Below are positions 22,800-35,700 of a stretch of 64,000 nt of DNA, one piece after another; within the stretch, counting starts at the first letter, position 1; each line of letters starts with the position of its first letter. A program made the translations under genes and the position numbers. Source of the stretch: Mytilus edulis (taxonomy: Eukaryota; Mollusca; Bivalvia; Mytilida; Mytilidae); NCBI RefSeq assembly GCF_963676685.1, contig NC_092355.1:62965613-63029612 (forward strand), given 5' to 3'. The notes beneath the pieces were generated by a model. It had not been told where the DNA came from, made no database searches, and saw only the letters and a list, made by a program, of their open reading frames with translations.

Positions 22800-22870
22800 T
22801 ATATGTTGTTTTCCCCCTTTGGTCGGGTTGTTGTCTCTTTGACACATTCAAAATTTCCATTTTCAACACC
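22800..22870 (+). repeat. Penelope-like tail end fragment
   Basis: TTTGGTCGGGTTGTTGTCTC then TTTGACACATTC and TTTCCATTTTCAA match the extreme 3' end of the Penelope-like tail also seen at 16640, 38945 and 62715. Confidence 0.55.
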
Positions 22871-23682
22871 CAACACTTTGACCGGTACCGAAATAGATTT
22901 GGCTTGCTTGATTTTCAAAATGTTTACTTTGACTTGTTTACAAAGTAAAGGTTGTGAAAATCTAAACAGAAAAATAAATAAGAAGATGTGGTATGAGTGC
23001 CAATGAGATAACTCTACATCCAAGTCACAAAGTACGACCTTTACAAAAATTCGAACATTTCTTTAAACTTGAACCACACAATTTGAAGGAGTATTTTAGG
23101 TTGGATATATAGCAGTTTGACAAACACTTTTTTTGATAGCTGAAAAGCTTGATTTCTTTTACTTATAGTATGTGATTAAAACGTTGGACTGATTTTTATG
23201 AGTTATTTTCCTTATGTGTTCTGAACCCCCTTAATACTCAATAAAATGTGAAAATAAAGCAGTTTTGCAATGATTTGTTTTCTCCTTGCAGTCCTTTATC
23301 TTTTCGGTTTAAACTTACATATTCATTCAAATAATGGGCACGATCTACTAAGGAACTTTTAAACAAGATGACTTCCTATTTTGACAGCGTCTTAGTGGGA
23401 ATTAGATTTTACCACTCAATTTTCTCATCTGTCAAAAACCTATTGCCTATTTATTTATACTACGAATTCCGAATGGTGTAATCACCCTTTGTTCGAGAAC
23501 TCTTATATTTTTGTGTTTTTGTTATAATTATTTATGTTTATTTATGCATACAGGTTTGTTGAATATCATTTAAATTTTATAATGTATACCTAAATTTATA
23601 TTGTTTTATTTTGGTCTTTAAAATGGGCATGACATTTCTTTTGTTCCGAAGTATACGACATAATGTGATTACTAAACATTGT

Positions 23683-23721
23683 TTAATTCCTTCTCTTCCT
23701 GGTTTGAAATTAGTGATTATA
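23683..23721 (+). promoter_or_regulatory. Conserved leader block upstream of gene B ATG
   Basis: AATTCCTTCTCTTCCTGGTTT ends about 17 bases before the ATG. Genes C (45321-45343) and D (63212-63236) carry the same block as CTTCTTCCGGGTTTC and CTTCTTCCGGATTTC, with CTTCC starting 27-29 bases before each ATG. CTTCCGG is the reverse of an ETS-type core. It may be an initiator, a transcription factor site or a leader element. Confidence 0.45.
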
Positions 23722-23794
23722 ATGAAGACTGTAGGGTTTATTGCTTCAGCGCTGCTAATTATTACTGTAGGGAGTTATGACACAACAGTCGCAG
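23722..23794 (+). CDS. Gene B exon 1: signal peptide
   Basis: ATG at 23722 starts MKTVGFIASALLIITVGSYD, a basic start followed by a hydrophobic core, and the exon ends VAG before GTTAGT (phase 1). The start is chosen because genes C and D have an ATGAAGA at the same place with MKTVGLFNLVL and MKNVRLFNLVL. Cleavage near the exon end is inferred. Confidence 0.85.
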
Positions 23795-26700
23795 GTTAGT
23801 GAAAACGGAAAGAAAAGTTTTTGTACACAGAAATAAGAACATAGACAATATGCTATATAATATATATATATTCATGCAACCTTTGTCATTTAATCAAAGT
23901 CTGTTCTGCACGTCTGGCGTACTAAATTATAATCCTGTTACCTTTGATAACTATATCAAATTATCTTAGGTGTGTTAATTATGTGATTAATATATTATGT
24001 CCTATGTTTATCATAACGTTCGTAAAAAAAATAATAATAGAGTCGTGTGTTATATGATTCCTTATAAGAGTTGAAACAGTATGATTAAACATGTATTACT
24101 ACAAAATAAAAGTTCATGTGCAAAAAAAAACCCATTCAAAAAAAAAAAAAAAAAAAAAAGAGAAAACGGCATAAATTAATTCATGAACCTATTTTTAGAT
24201 ATGATTTAGTCCTGATATCGGGAATGAATCATTTTGACTTATTAGTAACTTAATTTGAACATTTAAACATAAGAAAATCCAAAGATATATTGATTATCAC
24301 TCTGGTTAATTAAATTCAAAGGTTACTGGTATCAAGTTTAAATAATTCTATCTGTCAATATGTTATACAGATGATACGAATATAATTGTGTAATTCGTGA
24401 CCTCAACAGTGAAGGAGCTAACTTAAGATCTGAATTAAAACATTCTTTACCATGCCTTAACACAGTTGATATCATGTTATGTACTGTCACTATATTAGTA
24501 AAGCTTCAGGGTAGCAAAATTGCCCGACTTTGTGTATAAATCATATTTGTTAAAATACACTTTTGTGCATATAGAAAGAACGATTAACGAGAACTTTACT
24601 AACATATAATATCAGACAATATCTCTAACAAAACCATTTCCAAAAACACAATAGAATAAAGGGAAAAAACATGGTACAAAACTAATTAGGTATTTGTAAA
24701 AAAAAATATTCTATGAATTTACATTATCGTAAGTTATCTCGCCTTTTTTTGTTGCTGTGTGAATATTAAAAGAATCAATCTGTTTTTGTGCATTATTATC
24801 AGACGACAGCAGTCTCAGTACACAAACAAATCGAACATTGCATGCTTGGTTGTCTTGGTGTTTAAATAACGGCATGTCGCTTCATCATTTCAGGACATTT
24901 GGTACAAATATTATTTATTTTATCCTTTTTGAATGTATATGTTTGACCTTTTTTGCATTCCAGATCCAATTGTTAAAATGTATAAAGAGAGTGAAATGGC
25001 ACAATTAACATGTTCAGAACAGTTTGGTGAACAAATAGAGATCTTATCGATTAATTATACCAATGGAATATGCATTCATAATGAAACATTTGGTGTCAAA
25101 AATATATGTAATGGAAAGACAAACTGTAATTTTAATGTCAGTAACAGCAATATTGGAAGTTCCTGTGGTGCAAAAGGGAGTGCAACATTGCAAGTTGAAT
25201 GTGGCTGCATACGTATGTAAAACTATATTGTTTATTATTCCGAAGGTACCCTTACAGAAACATATCAATGTTTTAAAAAAGTAATATGTAAAACATTTAA
25301 AAAACAGATGAAGATTGTATAAAAGATAAGCAAAAGATACCAGAGAGGCATTCGAAGCTAATAAGTCGAAAATAAAATGAGAACGTCATAACTGGTCATG
25401 GAGATAAAAAGAAAAATAGAAACAGACAAACAAGATTACACAAATAAACTAAAGACTGAGCGTCATGAGCTCGGGATGTTCTCAGGTGTTATGGAATGAA
25501 TCTTGCTTTTGTTCGTTATTTTTTTTATTTTTATTTTCATTACAACACATGAATGACATTATGAAAAACCCCTCTGCACATACACATTGATCGCTTAACA
25601 TGTTTAAGGCGAAGTGTACGTAATTAAACTACACAATGGATTTTTTTCACATATGAATTCTGGTTATAAAATTACACCAGAAAATAAAATAAAAAAAGGG
25701 GTAACCGTTTTCGGTTTTGAGATACGAGCCGTTGAAATTAATAGCATGATACGCCAAAAATACAAAGGATATATAGGGAAAATCATCAAAATTCGCAGAT
25801 ATTTTTACATTATCAAGATTTTCTATTTTGTTGGTCAACAGTTTTTTTTTTAAGCGGTATACGATTCAAAAATGAAAGACGAATCCATCGGTGCAAAGAA
25901 AGTCTTTAGCAACCGTGCTAGTTTTTACGCTACTCCTTATTGAAGTTTGGTTTTTTTTGGCCGGAACATTAAAATTATTCGGCGACGTCATGGTCTACAG
26001 TAACGTCGCCACAACTTCTACGTCGTAACTCTATTATACCGTACAATGTCGTAGCAATGTCGTGCGTATGTATTACCCATCTTCCTATTTATTACAAATG
26101 ATCTAGCGTTGTAAATTGATAAGAAAAAAAACTAACTAATTTTAAAGAATATTTCTGTAGCCAAAAAATTGCAAGTTTGTTGTAATTAGTTTATCGCAAA
26201 TGAAAAAAAGTTACAGTAGATTTTGTTCTTTTCTATATTAGAGTCATTTCCACACCTTTTTTAATGCTTGCATGGATTGTAATTTTTTTTTATGAATCAC
26301 ATATCTAGTTCGTAATTTGTCCAGGTTAATACAGTGTTGTCAGAATGAATTGATCGGTTTCAATATTAAGATCGGGTATACACCTCGTTTTCCATCTTAC
26401 TTCTGCATGTTTGTATTTAAAAAAAGTAGACCTATTTTTTTTTGGACTTTCAGAAACATAAGGAAATATTTGTTTGTTCCATGCATTACACATACAAGGA
26501 TTTAAACAATAAGCATAATGCATACTATGGCTCTTCAACTATTTCCGATCGGTTGTTATAAATCCTTGGCTTTCAAATGTTCGGCCTTTAGTGTTCTATA
26601 TCAAGGTTAATCCAGAAAAGCGCTTCGGACGCTTGAAATTTAAAACTTTAAAACATTTTAACAAAAAAGAAAAGATCAGAGTATTTGGTATAACTTCCCG

Positions 26701-29700
26701 TCGCAGACAACATACATATTCAAGATGAAAACATACACCTAATATGATACTTTTGAGATCGACTTACCTAGTGCAATTACGACAGGAACAAACCCAGTAC
26801 TGTTATACAATAACATTGTGTATAGGGAAAAGCTTTAGCAATGTATATAGTGTAATGCTTTTAATTAACTGGTAAAAAATTAAAGATAAAGAAGAAAGTA
26901 CCAAAGGCGACCTTATGAGAATGTATTATGTTCGATGCTTTAAAAATTTACCTAATAAAATTTTATAAGAATTTACTCAGTGTAATGCACGGCGATTATT
27001 CATAATGTATTACTACACAGGTTTACCTATAGCTTAGTGCAGAATAACGTACATAATGCTTTGATTTCTAATTGGAGTAATTCAGATAATTTCTATGAGG
27101 TTTTAAGAAAAAAGTGCTTGTTGGATTCATGATAGACCGCAAAAAGTAGTTTCTCTTGCGTATGTCCTTTCTTGGAGTAAGGGATATAACTGGCGGAACT
27201 AACGACGAACGTTTTTAATCCCGTATTCCGCTAGAGGCGTGCAATTACGTACACGTCGCCTTAACCGAAATCGTCCACCTCAGACACGTAAGATATAGCT
27301 AGATTATCATAACTAAAGGGCTGAAATAGAATATATCAATGAACAAAACAGTACATGTCTGTTGTGAAGATTAAAACGATACCATCTACAGAAATAGTAT
27401 ATTTTATAGGCAATGGTGGTTGGTCCGATTGGAATACATCTGCTTCCTGTCAAGTAACGTGTGGTGGTGCATTCTGGAACGTAACAAGAACTTGCAGTAA
27501 TCCTTACCCTAATGAAAGAGGAAGCGCGTGTACTGGTTACGCATTTGACGAACAACCATGTAACACAAACAACTGTATTGGTGAGTCAACATTGTTTATA
27601 TGGTTCTAAATTAACCGTTCTATAATTGACAATCATGATATATTGAAGTTAGATTGCAAAACTAAAGTTACAGGTTGATTTTATTTTTTCCCAAAGTCAT
27701 TTTTACATTTATACGTAGTATCAACTTCGTGATTTCAGCAGAACCTACGATATGTACTGGTTGCATCTTGACTAAGCAGCAAATTTAGCTGTCGAAAGTA
27801 ATTCATGTACTGGTTGCATGTTGATTAATGTCTACTAGCGAATAGTTCGTACCTAAAATGGACGACATATATAATGATAAAAGTAATGCTATGAATACGA
27901 GTATTCAATTCTTCAACTTTATACCACACACACTAATTACAAAATTATGCATTTCTTCTTCTAGATAAAAATGCTAGGGCTCCAAGCATACATATTAGTG
28001 AGCAGTAGATTTGTATCTATTTAGTTAACAAAAACCGATTGGATATAGTTCTATTTTTATAATATATAAACACATTTGTGAAGTAAACACTAAATAACAT
28101 TGGTGTATTTATTTGATTATTGTAATTGTTTTGGCGAACAAAAAAGATGGCGAGATCAACGGTTTGTATCAACAATTCTAAAAGAAATCATATAGGTAAT
28201 ATTGAATTGGGTAATTTCTAATTTATCGTGGACATATATGACGTAGTAAACTTGTACATGATACACAAATAGTGTTTATAATTTAATCAAAGTTGATTAT
28301 TTTTCAAATTTAAAAGTTTCCAGATTTTAATTTTATAATAACATCCGCTGAAAATATCTTTTGGCTTAATATTAAACTACAGCGTATGAGCATAACTGAC
28401 GAATGTCACTTCAGCAATGAACATTTTACAAATTATGTTGCCTTACGATTGGCGTTCTTTTCATCATGAACATTCTTATTTGATTTTCTCTTCTTAATAC
28501 ACAAATATCGTTCAAAAAAAGTGTTTAAAGTTTTTAAAACAATTTTGTAGATCAAAATTCTGCATGTTTGGATACACCAATTAATTGGAACTGCACAAAT
28601 GGATACATCGAGGTCAACAAAGCAGTATGGGAAGCTAGTAGATTGTGCAACGATGGATACACCAGTTTCATTTCACACAACGTAATTAAACGTATGCAGA
28701 CTAGATGCAACAATAGAACAACGTGTTTGTTCACAGCCAATGATCATACTTTTGGTGTATCTTGTTCTACTTTGAACTCGAGATGTACCATTTTTGAATA
28801 TGTTTACACTTGTATAAGTAAGTAATATGCAATTCTCTGTGTTTTTGTTAGATGTTATTTTATTTGTATCCATCTGAAGAGTTCAGCCTTTTCAACTGAT
28901 TATTATAAAATCGAGAAAGGAAATGGGGAATGTGTCAAAGCGACAACAACCCGACCATAGTGCAGACAACAGCCGAAGGCCACCAATGGGTTCTCAATGT
29001 AGCAAGAATATCCTGCACCCAGAGGCGTCCTTCAGCTTGCCGCTTAAAACATGTATACTAGTACAGTGATAATGGACGTCATACAAAACTCCGAATTATA
29101 CACAAGAAACTAAAATCAAAAAGCATACAAGACTAACATAATCCAGAGGCTCCTGACTTGGGACAGGCGCAAAATTGCGACGGGGTTAAACATGTTTATG
29201 AGATCTCAACCCTCTCCCTATACATCTAGCCAATGTAGAAAAGTAAACGCATAACAATACGCAGATTAAAATTCAGTTCAAGAGAAGTCCGAGTCCGACG
29301 CCAGAAAATGTAACCAAAGAAAATAAAAAAATGACAATAATACATACATAACAACAGACTACTAGCAGTTAACTGACATGCCAGCTCAAGACCTCAATTA
29401 AACTGATTTAAAGATTATGTCTTCATCATATGAATATCAGGCACAATCCCTCCCGATAAAGGTTTAGTATCATGCTATAATACATGAGCAGAACATAACC
29501 CGTGTCATGCCACCAACTGGTTTTTTTTTTTAAATAAATGTGTTTAGACCCTATAAGTGAATCAATATTAAAGCCATAATATGAAATCTTGAATGACTTC
29601 ACAACAGTATCGTAACTATATTTCTTCTTAATAAGTCCGTTTAAAGGTTTTGTAAGCTTTTGAGGTGAATACTGACATTTGTGTGCTATGTTAAGAATAT

Positions 29701-32700
29701 TACAATAAAATATTGGATGTGAAATACCTGAATATATAAGATGTCTGCATGTTGAGTTATATTAACGAATTATTTCATCATACCGATGATAATATTTAGG
29801 AATGTTTTGACTAGTTTGTGATATCGAAAACCTTGGTGTTATAATTTTTCAGTAATACATAAATTTCTCTGGCTAAAATCTAATACGTTGTTACATACAC
29901 GAGCGAATCGTGCACGTTTATATATATAAACACCATAAGATGGTGACAAGGGAACGTCACCATCTAAAAATGGATAATTAACGATAGGAAATAAAAAATC
30001 ATCTCTTTTATCATAATTTTTTATATTAAGCTTCCCGTTAATGATATAAATATCAAGATCGAGAAAAGGGCATTGGTCATTGTTAGTATAAGCTTTTTTT
30101 AAAGTAAGTTTAACAGGATAAATTTCTTTAGTATACATACTGAAGTCGTCATTATTGAGAGCCAACATATCATCCAAATATCTAAAAGTTTTGTAAAATT
30201 TTTGTATCAAATGTTGTTTCGATAGGTCTTTGCTAATTTCAGTCATAAATTGTAACTTATAACAATACAAAAACATGTCCGCAATAAGTGGTGCACAGTA
30301 AGTCCCCATTGGAATTCCGATAACCTACGGAATCTCCAAAGCGAACAAAAATGTTATCTAGTAAAAATTCAAGGGCAGATATACATGTAGTATCAAAGCA
30401 TTCCAATTGACATAGGTTTTTTTTTGTTTATTGCAACTAAAAAATTACATAAAAGAGTTTAGACATATATATTCACATTTTGAGTTCCATTATTGTTTGT
30501 TTGTATATTTAACTATTACATGTGTCACACTTTTTAGGAAATAACTATATTGTATTCCAAGCTTGGCCTCAGTAAAACGTAAATTCTTATTGTCGCAAAT
30601 TGAGTTTACCTAGTGAAGCGGAACTAGCTAAATGAATATATACAACAGTGAATAAAATTTTTACTAAGGCCAAGCTGAAAATAAAAGACAGTTATCTCCA
30701 TTCTAATCACCGAGTTTGTAATAACAAAAACAAAATAATTTCATAGTTTATTTAAAACACATCCATGTATACTTGATTTTGATTACAGAAGTAAGATATT
30801 AAAAAAAATCAAAAGTAAAGAGATCTTAACCTTCTTAACTGTCTCAATTTTGACAGTGTGTATAAAATGACTTAAAATAATATTTTCTATCATAATCTAT
30901 GTGATGCCGAAATTAATTAAAAGTGCGCTGATCAGTATTGATAGCTTAGCAAATACGACTTGATTATTGTAGGGCCAAAACATTTCATTCTGTAAAATTG
31001 TACACTATTATTTGTTAATTTAACAGAAGCGGTTTGGGACGACTGGTCCTCATGGTCAAAATGTACCAAATCATGTGGCAGTGGAATCCAGACTAGAAAA
31101 AGACAATGTTTAAACCAAATGAACACCACGGATGGACATACTACCGACTGCGAAGGAAATGGAACTGGTTCTAGATCATGTAATACTGAGCTCTGTCCAT
31201 GTAAGTTAAAATTTTCAGAATTAATTAATTTTTTAGTTAATGAAGAATAGTTAAATAAATAGTTATCAAAGGTACCAGGATTATAATGTCATACGCCAGA
31301 CGCGCGTTTCGTTTACATAAGATTCATCAGTGACGCTCAGATCAACTTAATTTTAAAGCCAAACAAGTACAAATTTGGAGAGCATTGAGGACTCACAATT
31401 CAAAAAAGTTGTGCCAAGTTGTATTCTTGAAAGAATTTACTAAGGTCATTTGTACCAGAGCGGTTAATGCCAAATGTAACGAATTTTGAATTGAATGACA
31501 TTTTGATTTAAAAGAAAATCATTTACACATCTCAGAATTTTAATAAAAGTAAGTGATTAAATATACAACGAACACAGTGCAGAAAACTGGTAACATATTT
31601 GTTCTAGCCTTAATCGACTATTCCTGTAGTTGTATGCAACATCATCAAATGCCTATTTAAATTGAGTATTACTTTCAATAAGCTAGATAACAGCTGTAAA
31701 TAGTTTTGAAGATCTCTTGATCTTCTTAGGCAATTGAATCCATTCTTAAATTTTGGCATGGGTCTAACTGCTTTACATTAATCTTTTGCTTATTTCTTTA
31801 GTTTTAGTTTTATTCTTTCAATCGTTGGTTGTGAACACTCTTACATTTTATTTTCTTATTGATAAAAATAATTGTGTTTGAATATTTGTTATCTTCTTCT
31901 GCTTTTTGTTATCATGAATAAAACTACATGCGCTTAAAACGCAATAACGAATTTATTCTAGGACAAACAACCATCTGATAACTAGAGATCAGCATTTATT
32001 CTTTTGAAAAATGTACTTTTTAAGCACTTTAAAAATTTGTAAATATTTGTATTACACCTGTACTTTAATCCATCTCTATCCTAAACTGTATCTAAAACAT
32101 TTAATTTCTATATCGTATACTTAAGCGAGCTCCGTATACATATTTATCTTACCTCCTCTACATTTCTAGGAATATGATTGATTAAAAGCGCCCTCGTGGA
32201 AACCGTTTATATTTGATATTAGGTTAGTAGGGAGTCGGGCCTTATCTCATACACGGTTAGTAGTGGTGTTAAGTCCCTTTATATTCCATATAAGCTAGTA
32301 GGGAAGCGGGGCTTATTTCATACACACTAAGTAGTGGTGTTACGTCCCTTTATAAAAATAAAACGGTACTGAGAAGAAGTCATTAAGGTTTAAACAGACG
32401 AAGAAATTGATGATTTAGATTAAAATAAATTAAAAAAAAAACACATTTAAACCGAACAAGTTGTATTTTTTGGTATCTGTTTTTGTAGGATCAATGGATC
32501 CGAAGTAGTTTCCTAATGCTATCGGTATTGAAGACTTGCTCATGTTGATAGGTCACTTGTCTAAATTTCAAACGTTAAGATAGTCGGTAAGATAAATTCG
32601 CTCTCACCCGATATTGAATTTACTATATATACCGTATTAGGTCACTAGCACACTGTGTAACTAATAACACTTATACTATTTAAATAAATTCTCAACATTC

Positions 32701-35700
32701 AGTAATATGAATTTTCTTTTCAGATTGTCATGATAATAAGTTTCAGTATACTTCAATCCAATCAGATTTGAAAGCAGATAACTCGTCTGGTAATATGTTT
32801 TTTTTTATAAACTTAAATTGAAGTGAAGTAATATACGACAAGTATAGTTTGTTTTACAAAATTGTTGGAACTTAATATCACGCATACGGTTAATATTGAA
32901 ATATGAATATTTCAAAAAATTTCTAATAATTGGTATATTGCATATTTGATAGTTTCCTGGAAATATATAATACATAACACCATTATATTGCCTCATACTG
33001 TTTTTGTGATAACACATTATATCATATTGTATAACGTATTTCAGGGTCAGGTTATCTGATGTTGAATGGAATTTATACTTTAACCTGCTGTGGTAGAATA
33101 AAAATGTGGGAGATTATTCCTGTAAATACTGGCCGCTTAACATTTGTGATCATGAGAAAGACGTCAAATAACAAATACAAATGTGTTGGATCTAACCAAA
33201 TAAATATATCAGGTATACAGTGTAACAGTAATATGCTCGAAAGGAACTATGTTTTATCATAAAGGGTAGACCTTTGTTCAAAGAGATAGTTCTTTAAATC
33301 TGTCATGCGTTTGTAAAAAAACAAATTTCATCAATGTATTTTAAGCATTTACCTTTAACTGATTGATAATGATCTTTATCTTACCTCCTATACATTTCTC
33401 GGAATGTGATTGGTTAAAAGAGCCCTCCTGGAGACCATGTATATTTCATATTAGGTTAGTAGGGGGCCGGGGCTAATTTCATACACTGTTAATAGTGGTG
33501 TTACGTCCCTTTATATTCAATATAAGGTAGTAGGAAGGCGGGGCTTATTTCATACACAGTAAGTAGTGGTGTTACGTCCCTTTATAAAAACAAAACGACA
33601 CTGAGAAAAAATCGTGAAGGTTTCAACAGACGAAGAAATTGATGATTAAGATTGAAATAAATTCATAAAACACATCTAAACCTAACAAGTTGTATTTGTT
33701 GGTAACTGTTTTTGTTGGATCAATGGAAGTAGTTTCTTAATGCTAACAGTATTGAAGACTTGCTCATTTTGATAGGTCACTAGTCTAAATTTCAAAAGTG
33801 AAGATAGTCGGTAAGATAAATTCGTTACATAGTGTGCTAGTGACCTAATACGGTATATATGGGGTCAGTAAATTCCATATGTTGATTTGAACTTCGATCC
33901 CTCTCACCCCATATGGAATTAACCCATATATACCGTATTAGGTCATTAGTACACTATGTAACTAATGGTATTGCCTAGAACCTTAAAATATATTTATGAA
34001 AATGGTTGACACACGCAAACTGATGATTTAAAAAGTTATTTCCCTTAACCTAGGTCTTCTTCCTTAATAGTAATCAAAGGTACCAGGATTATGATTTAAT
34101 ACACCAGACGCACAATTCGTTTACATAAGAATCATCAGTAACGCTCATAACAAAATAGTTAAAATGCCAAACAAATACAGTTGAAAAAAAAGTTGAAGAG
34201 CATTGATGACCCAAAATACCACAAAATTGTGCCAAATACGGATAAGGTTAACTATGCCTGGGATAAGAAAATCCTTAGTATTTCTATAATTCAACTTTTG
34301 CAAACAGTAAAGTTATCAATTTGACAATATAATAGATATTCATGTCAACAGCGATGTGCTGGTGATACCCTTGGGGAACGAAATACTCTAGAACATCATT
34401 TTAACCAAGATAAACCCCATAAACAAATTTTACAGAATACGAAAAAATCTAAAATAGATAAACGGTTCTAATGTGGAAGACGCTTTTCTCAAATTGTGTT
34501 ATTTCAAGGATTTCCTATTGGTATCAATTTTGATAATCTATATGGAATTCCTTGAAATAATAGTTGGGACACCAAACAATTAAAAGTTATATTCATAAGA
34601 TAAACTCATCATAGATAGATACCAGGATTAAAATTTTATATTTACGCCAGACGCGCGTTTCGTCTGCAAAATACTCACCAGTGACAGTCGAATCAAAACA
34701 TGTTTAAAAGGCCAAATAGAGTATGAAGTTGAAGAGCGTTGAGGACCAAAAGTTCCTAAAAGTTTTGCCAAATACAGGTGAGGTAATCTATTCCTCAAGT
34801 AGACAATTTCTCAAGTAGAAAAGCTTAGTTTTTCAAAAATTCAAAGTTTTGTTAACAGTTATAAGATATAAATTAATGAAATTTAACTTGAGCATTTGTG
34901 TTTGTTTTCATCTTACTTATATTGACTGAGTTTTTTTATATCATAAAACATATTAGATTTCTTTGCGGGCTGTTGAACTACCCAACGTGTTGCATGTCTT
35001 TTAATCCTTTTTATGCATTTTAAATATTTTATTGCTGATTTGAACTCCCTTCCGGAGCAACTGAGATCACCCTTAGTTTTTGGTGGGGTTCGTGTTGTTT
35101 ATTCTTTAGTTTTCTATATTGTGTCATGTGTACTATTGTTTGTCTGTTTTTTTTTTTTTCCTTTTTAGCCATGGCGTTTGACTGTCACTTTGGTATCTTT
35201 GGTCCCTCTTTTAATTATACAATGCAATTTTTTTTAACAGCAAAAGACCTTCGAAAATCAAACCAGTTCAACGTGTCTGAGGATAAACGCATTGTTATAA
35301 CCCAAGGAGACATAATTGGGTGGTAGGTTTTTTTATTGTTTCTGGCTAAAATTGAATAATAACCATGACTCGCTATGAATGTAGACACAAGTAAAATAAC
35401 AAAAATACCCTAAGGATAAATATAAACGAAAAGTCCCAAAACAAATGGCAAATTCACAAGCTCAAACTTAATCAACCGAATGGATAACAACTGTGATATT
35501 CCTCATCTTTACATATTGAAAGTTTCTAAAAATACTTACTAGGCTATATAACTGCGGTGTGCTATACTCAAAATGTTCTGCTGACAAAAGTTTTAAATGT
35601 ATCATACTATTGTACACTGTATATATATGTATATGATATAGCCGAAAAAACAACAGACGTATTTCAAATACAACAACGAATAGAATGACAGTCTATCTTC

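Larger units (their letters stand above)
19440..23721. other. Intergenic region between genes A and B
   Basis: Holds the gene A 3' UTR, a Penelope-like remnant (19742-20600), a repeat tail (21470-21565: CCCGATTTTGTTTTTTGTCC, also at 62290), a foldback (21795-22298), a Penelope tail end (22800-22870) and presumably the gene B promoter. Open frames here are short and match nothing I recognise. Confidence 0.6.

Noticed and set aside
32805-33017. 70-codon minus-strand open frame in the intron before the CCG-W exon
   Set aside because: No recognisable similarity and AT-rich composition typical of intron sequence.
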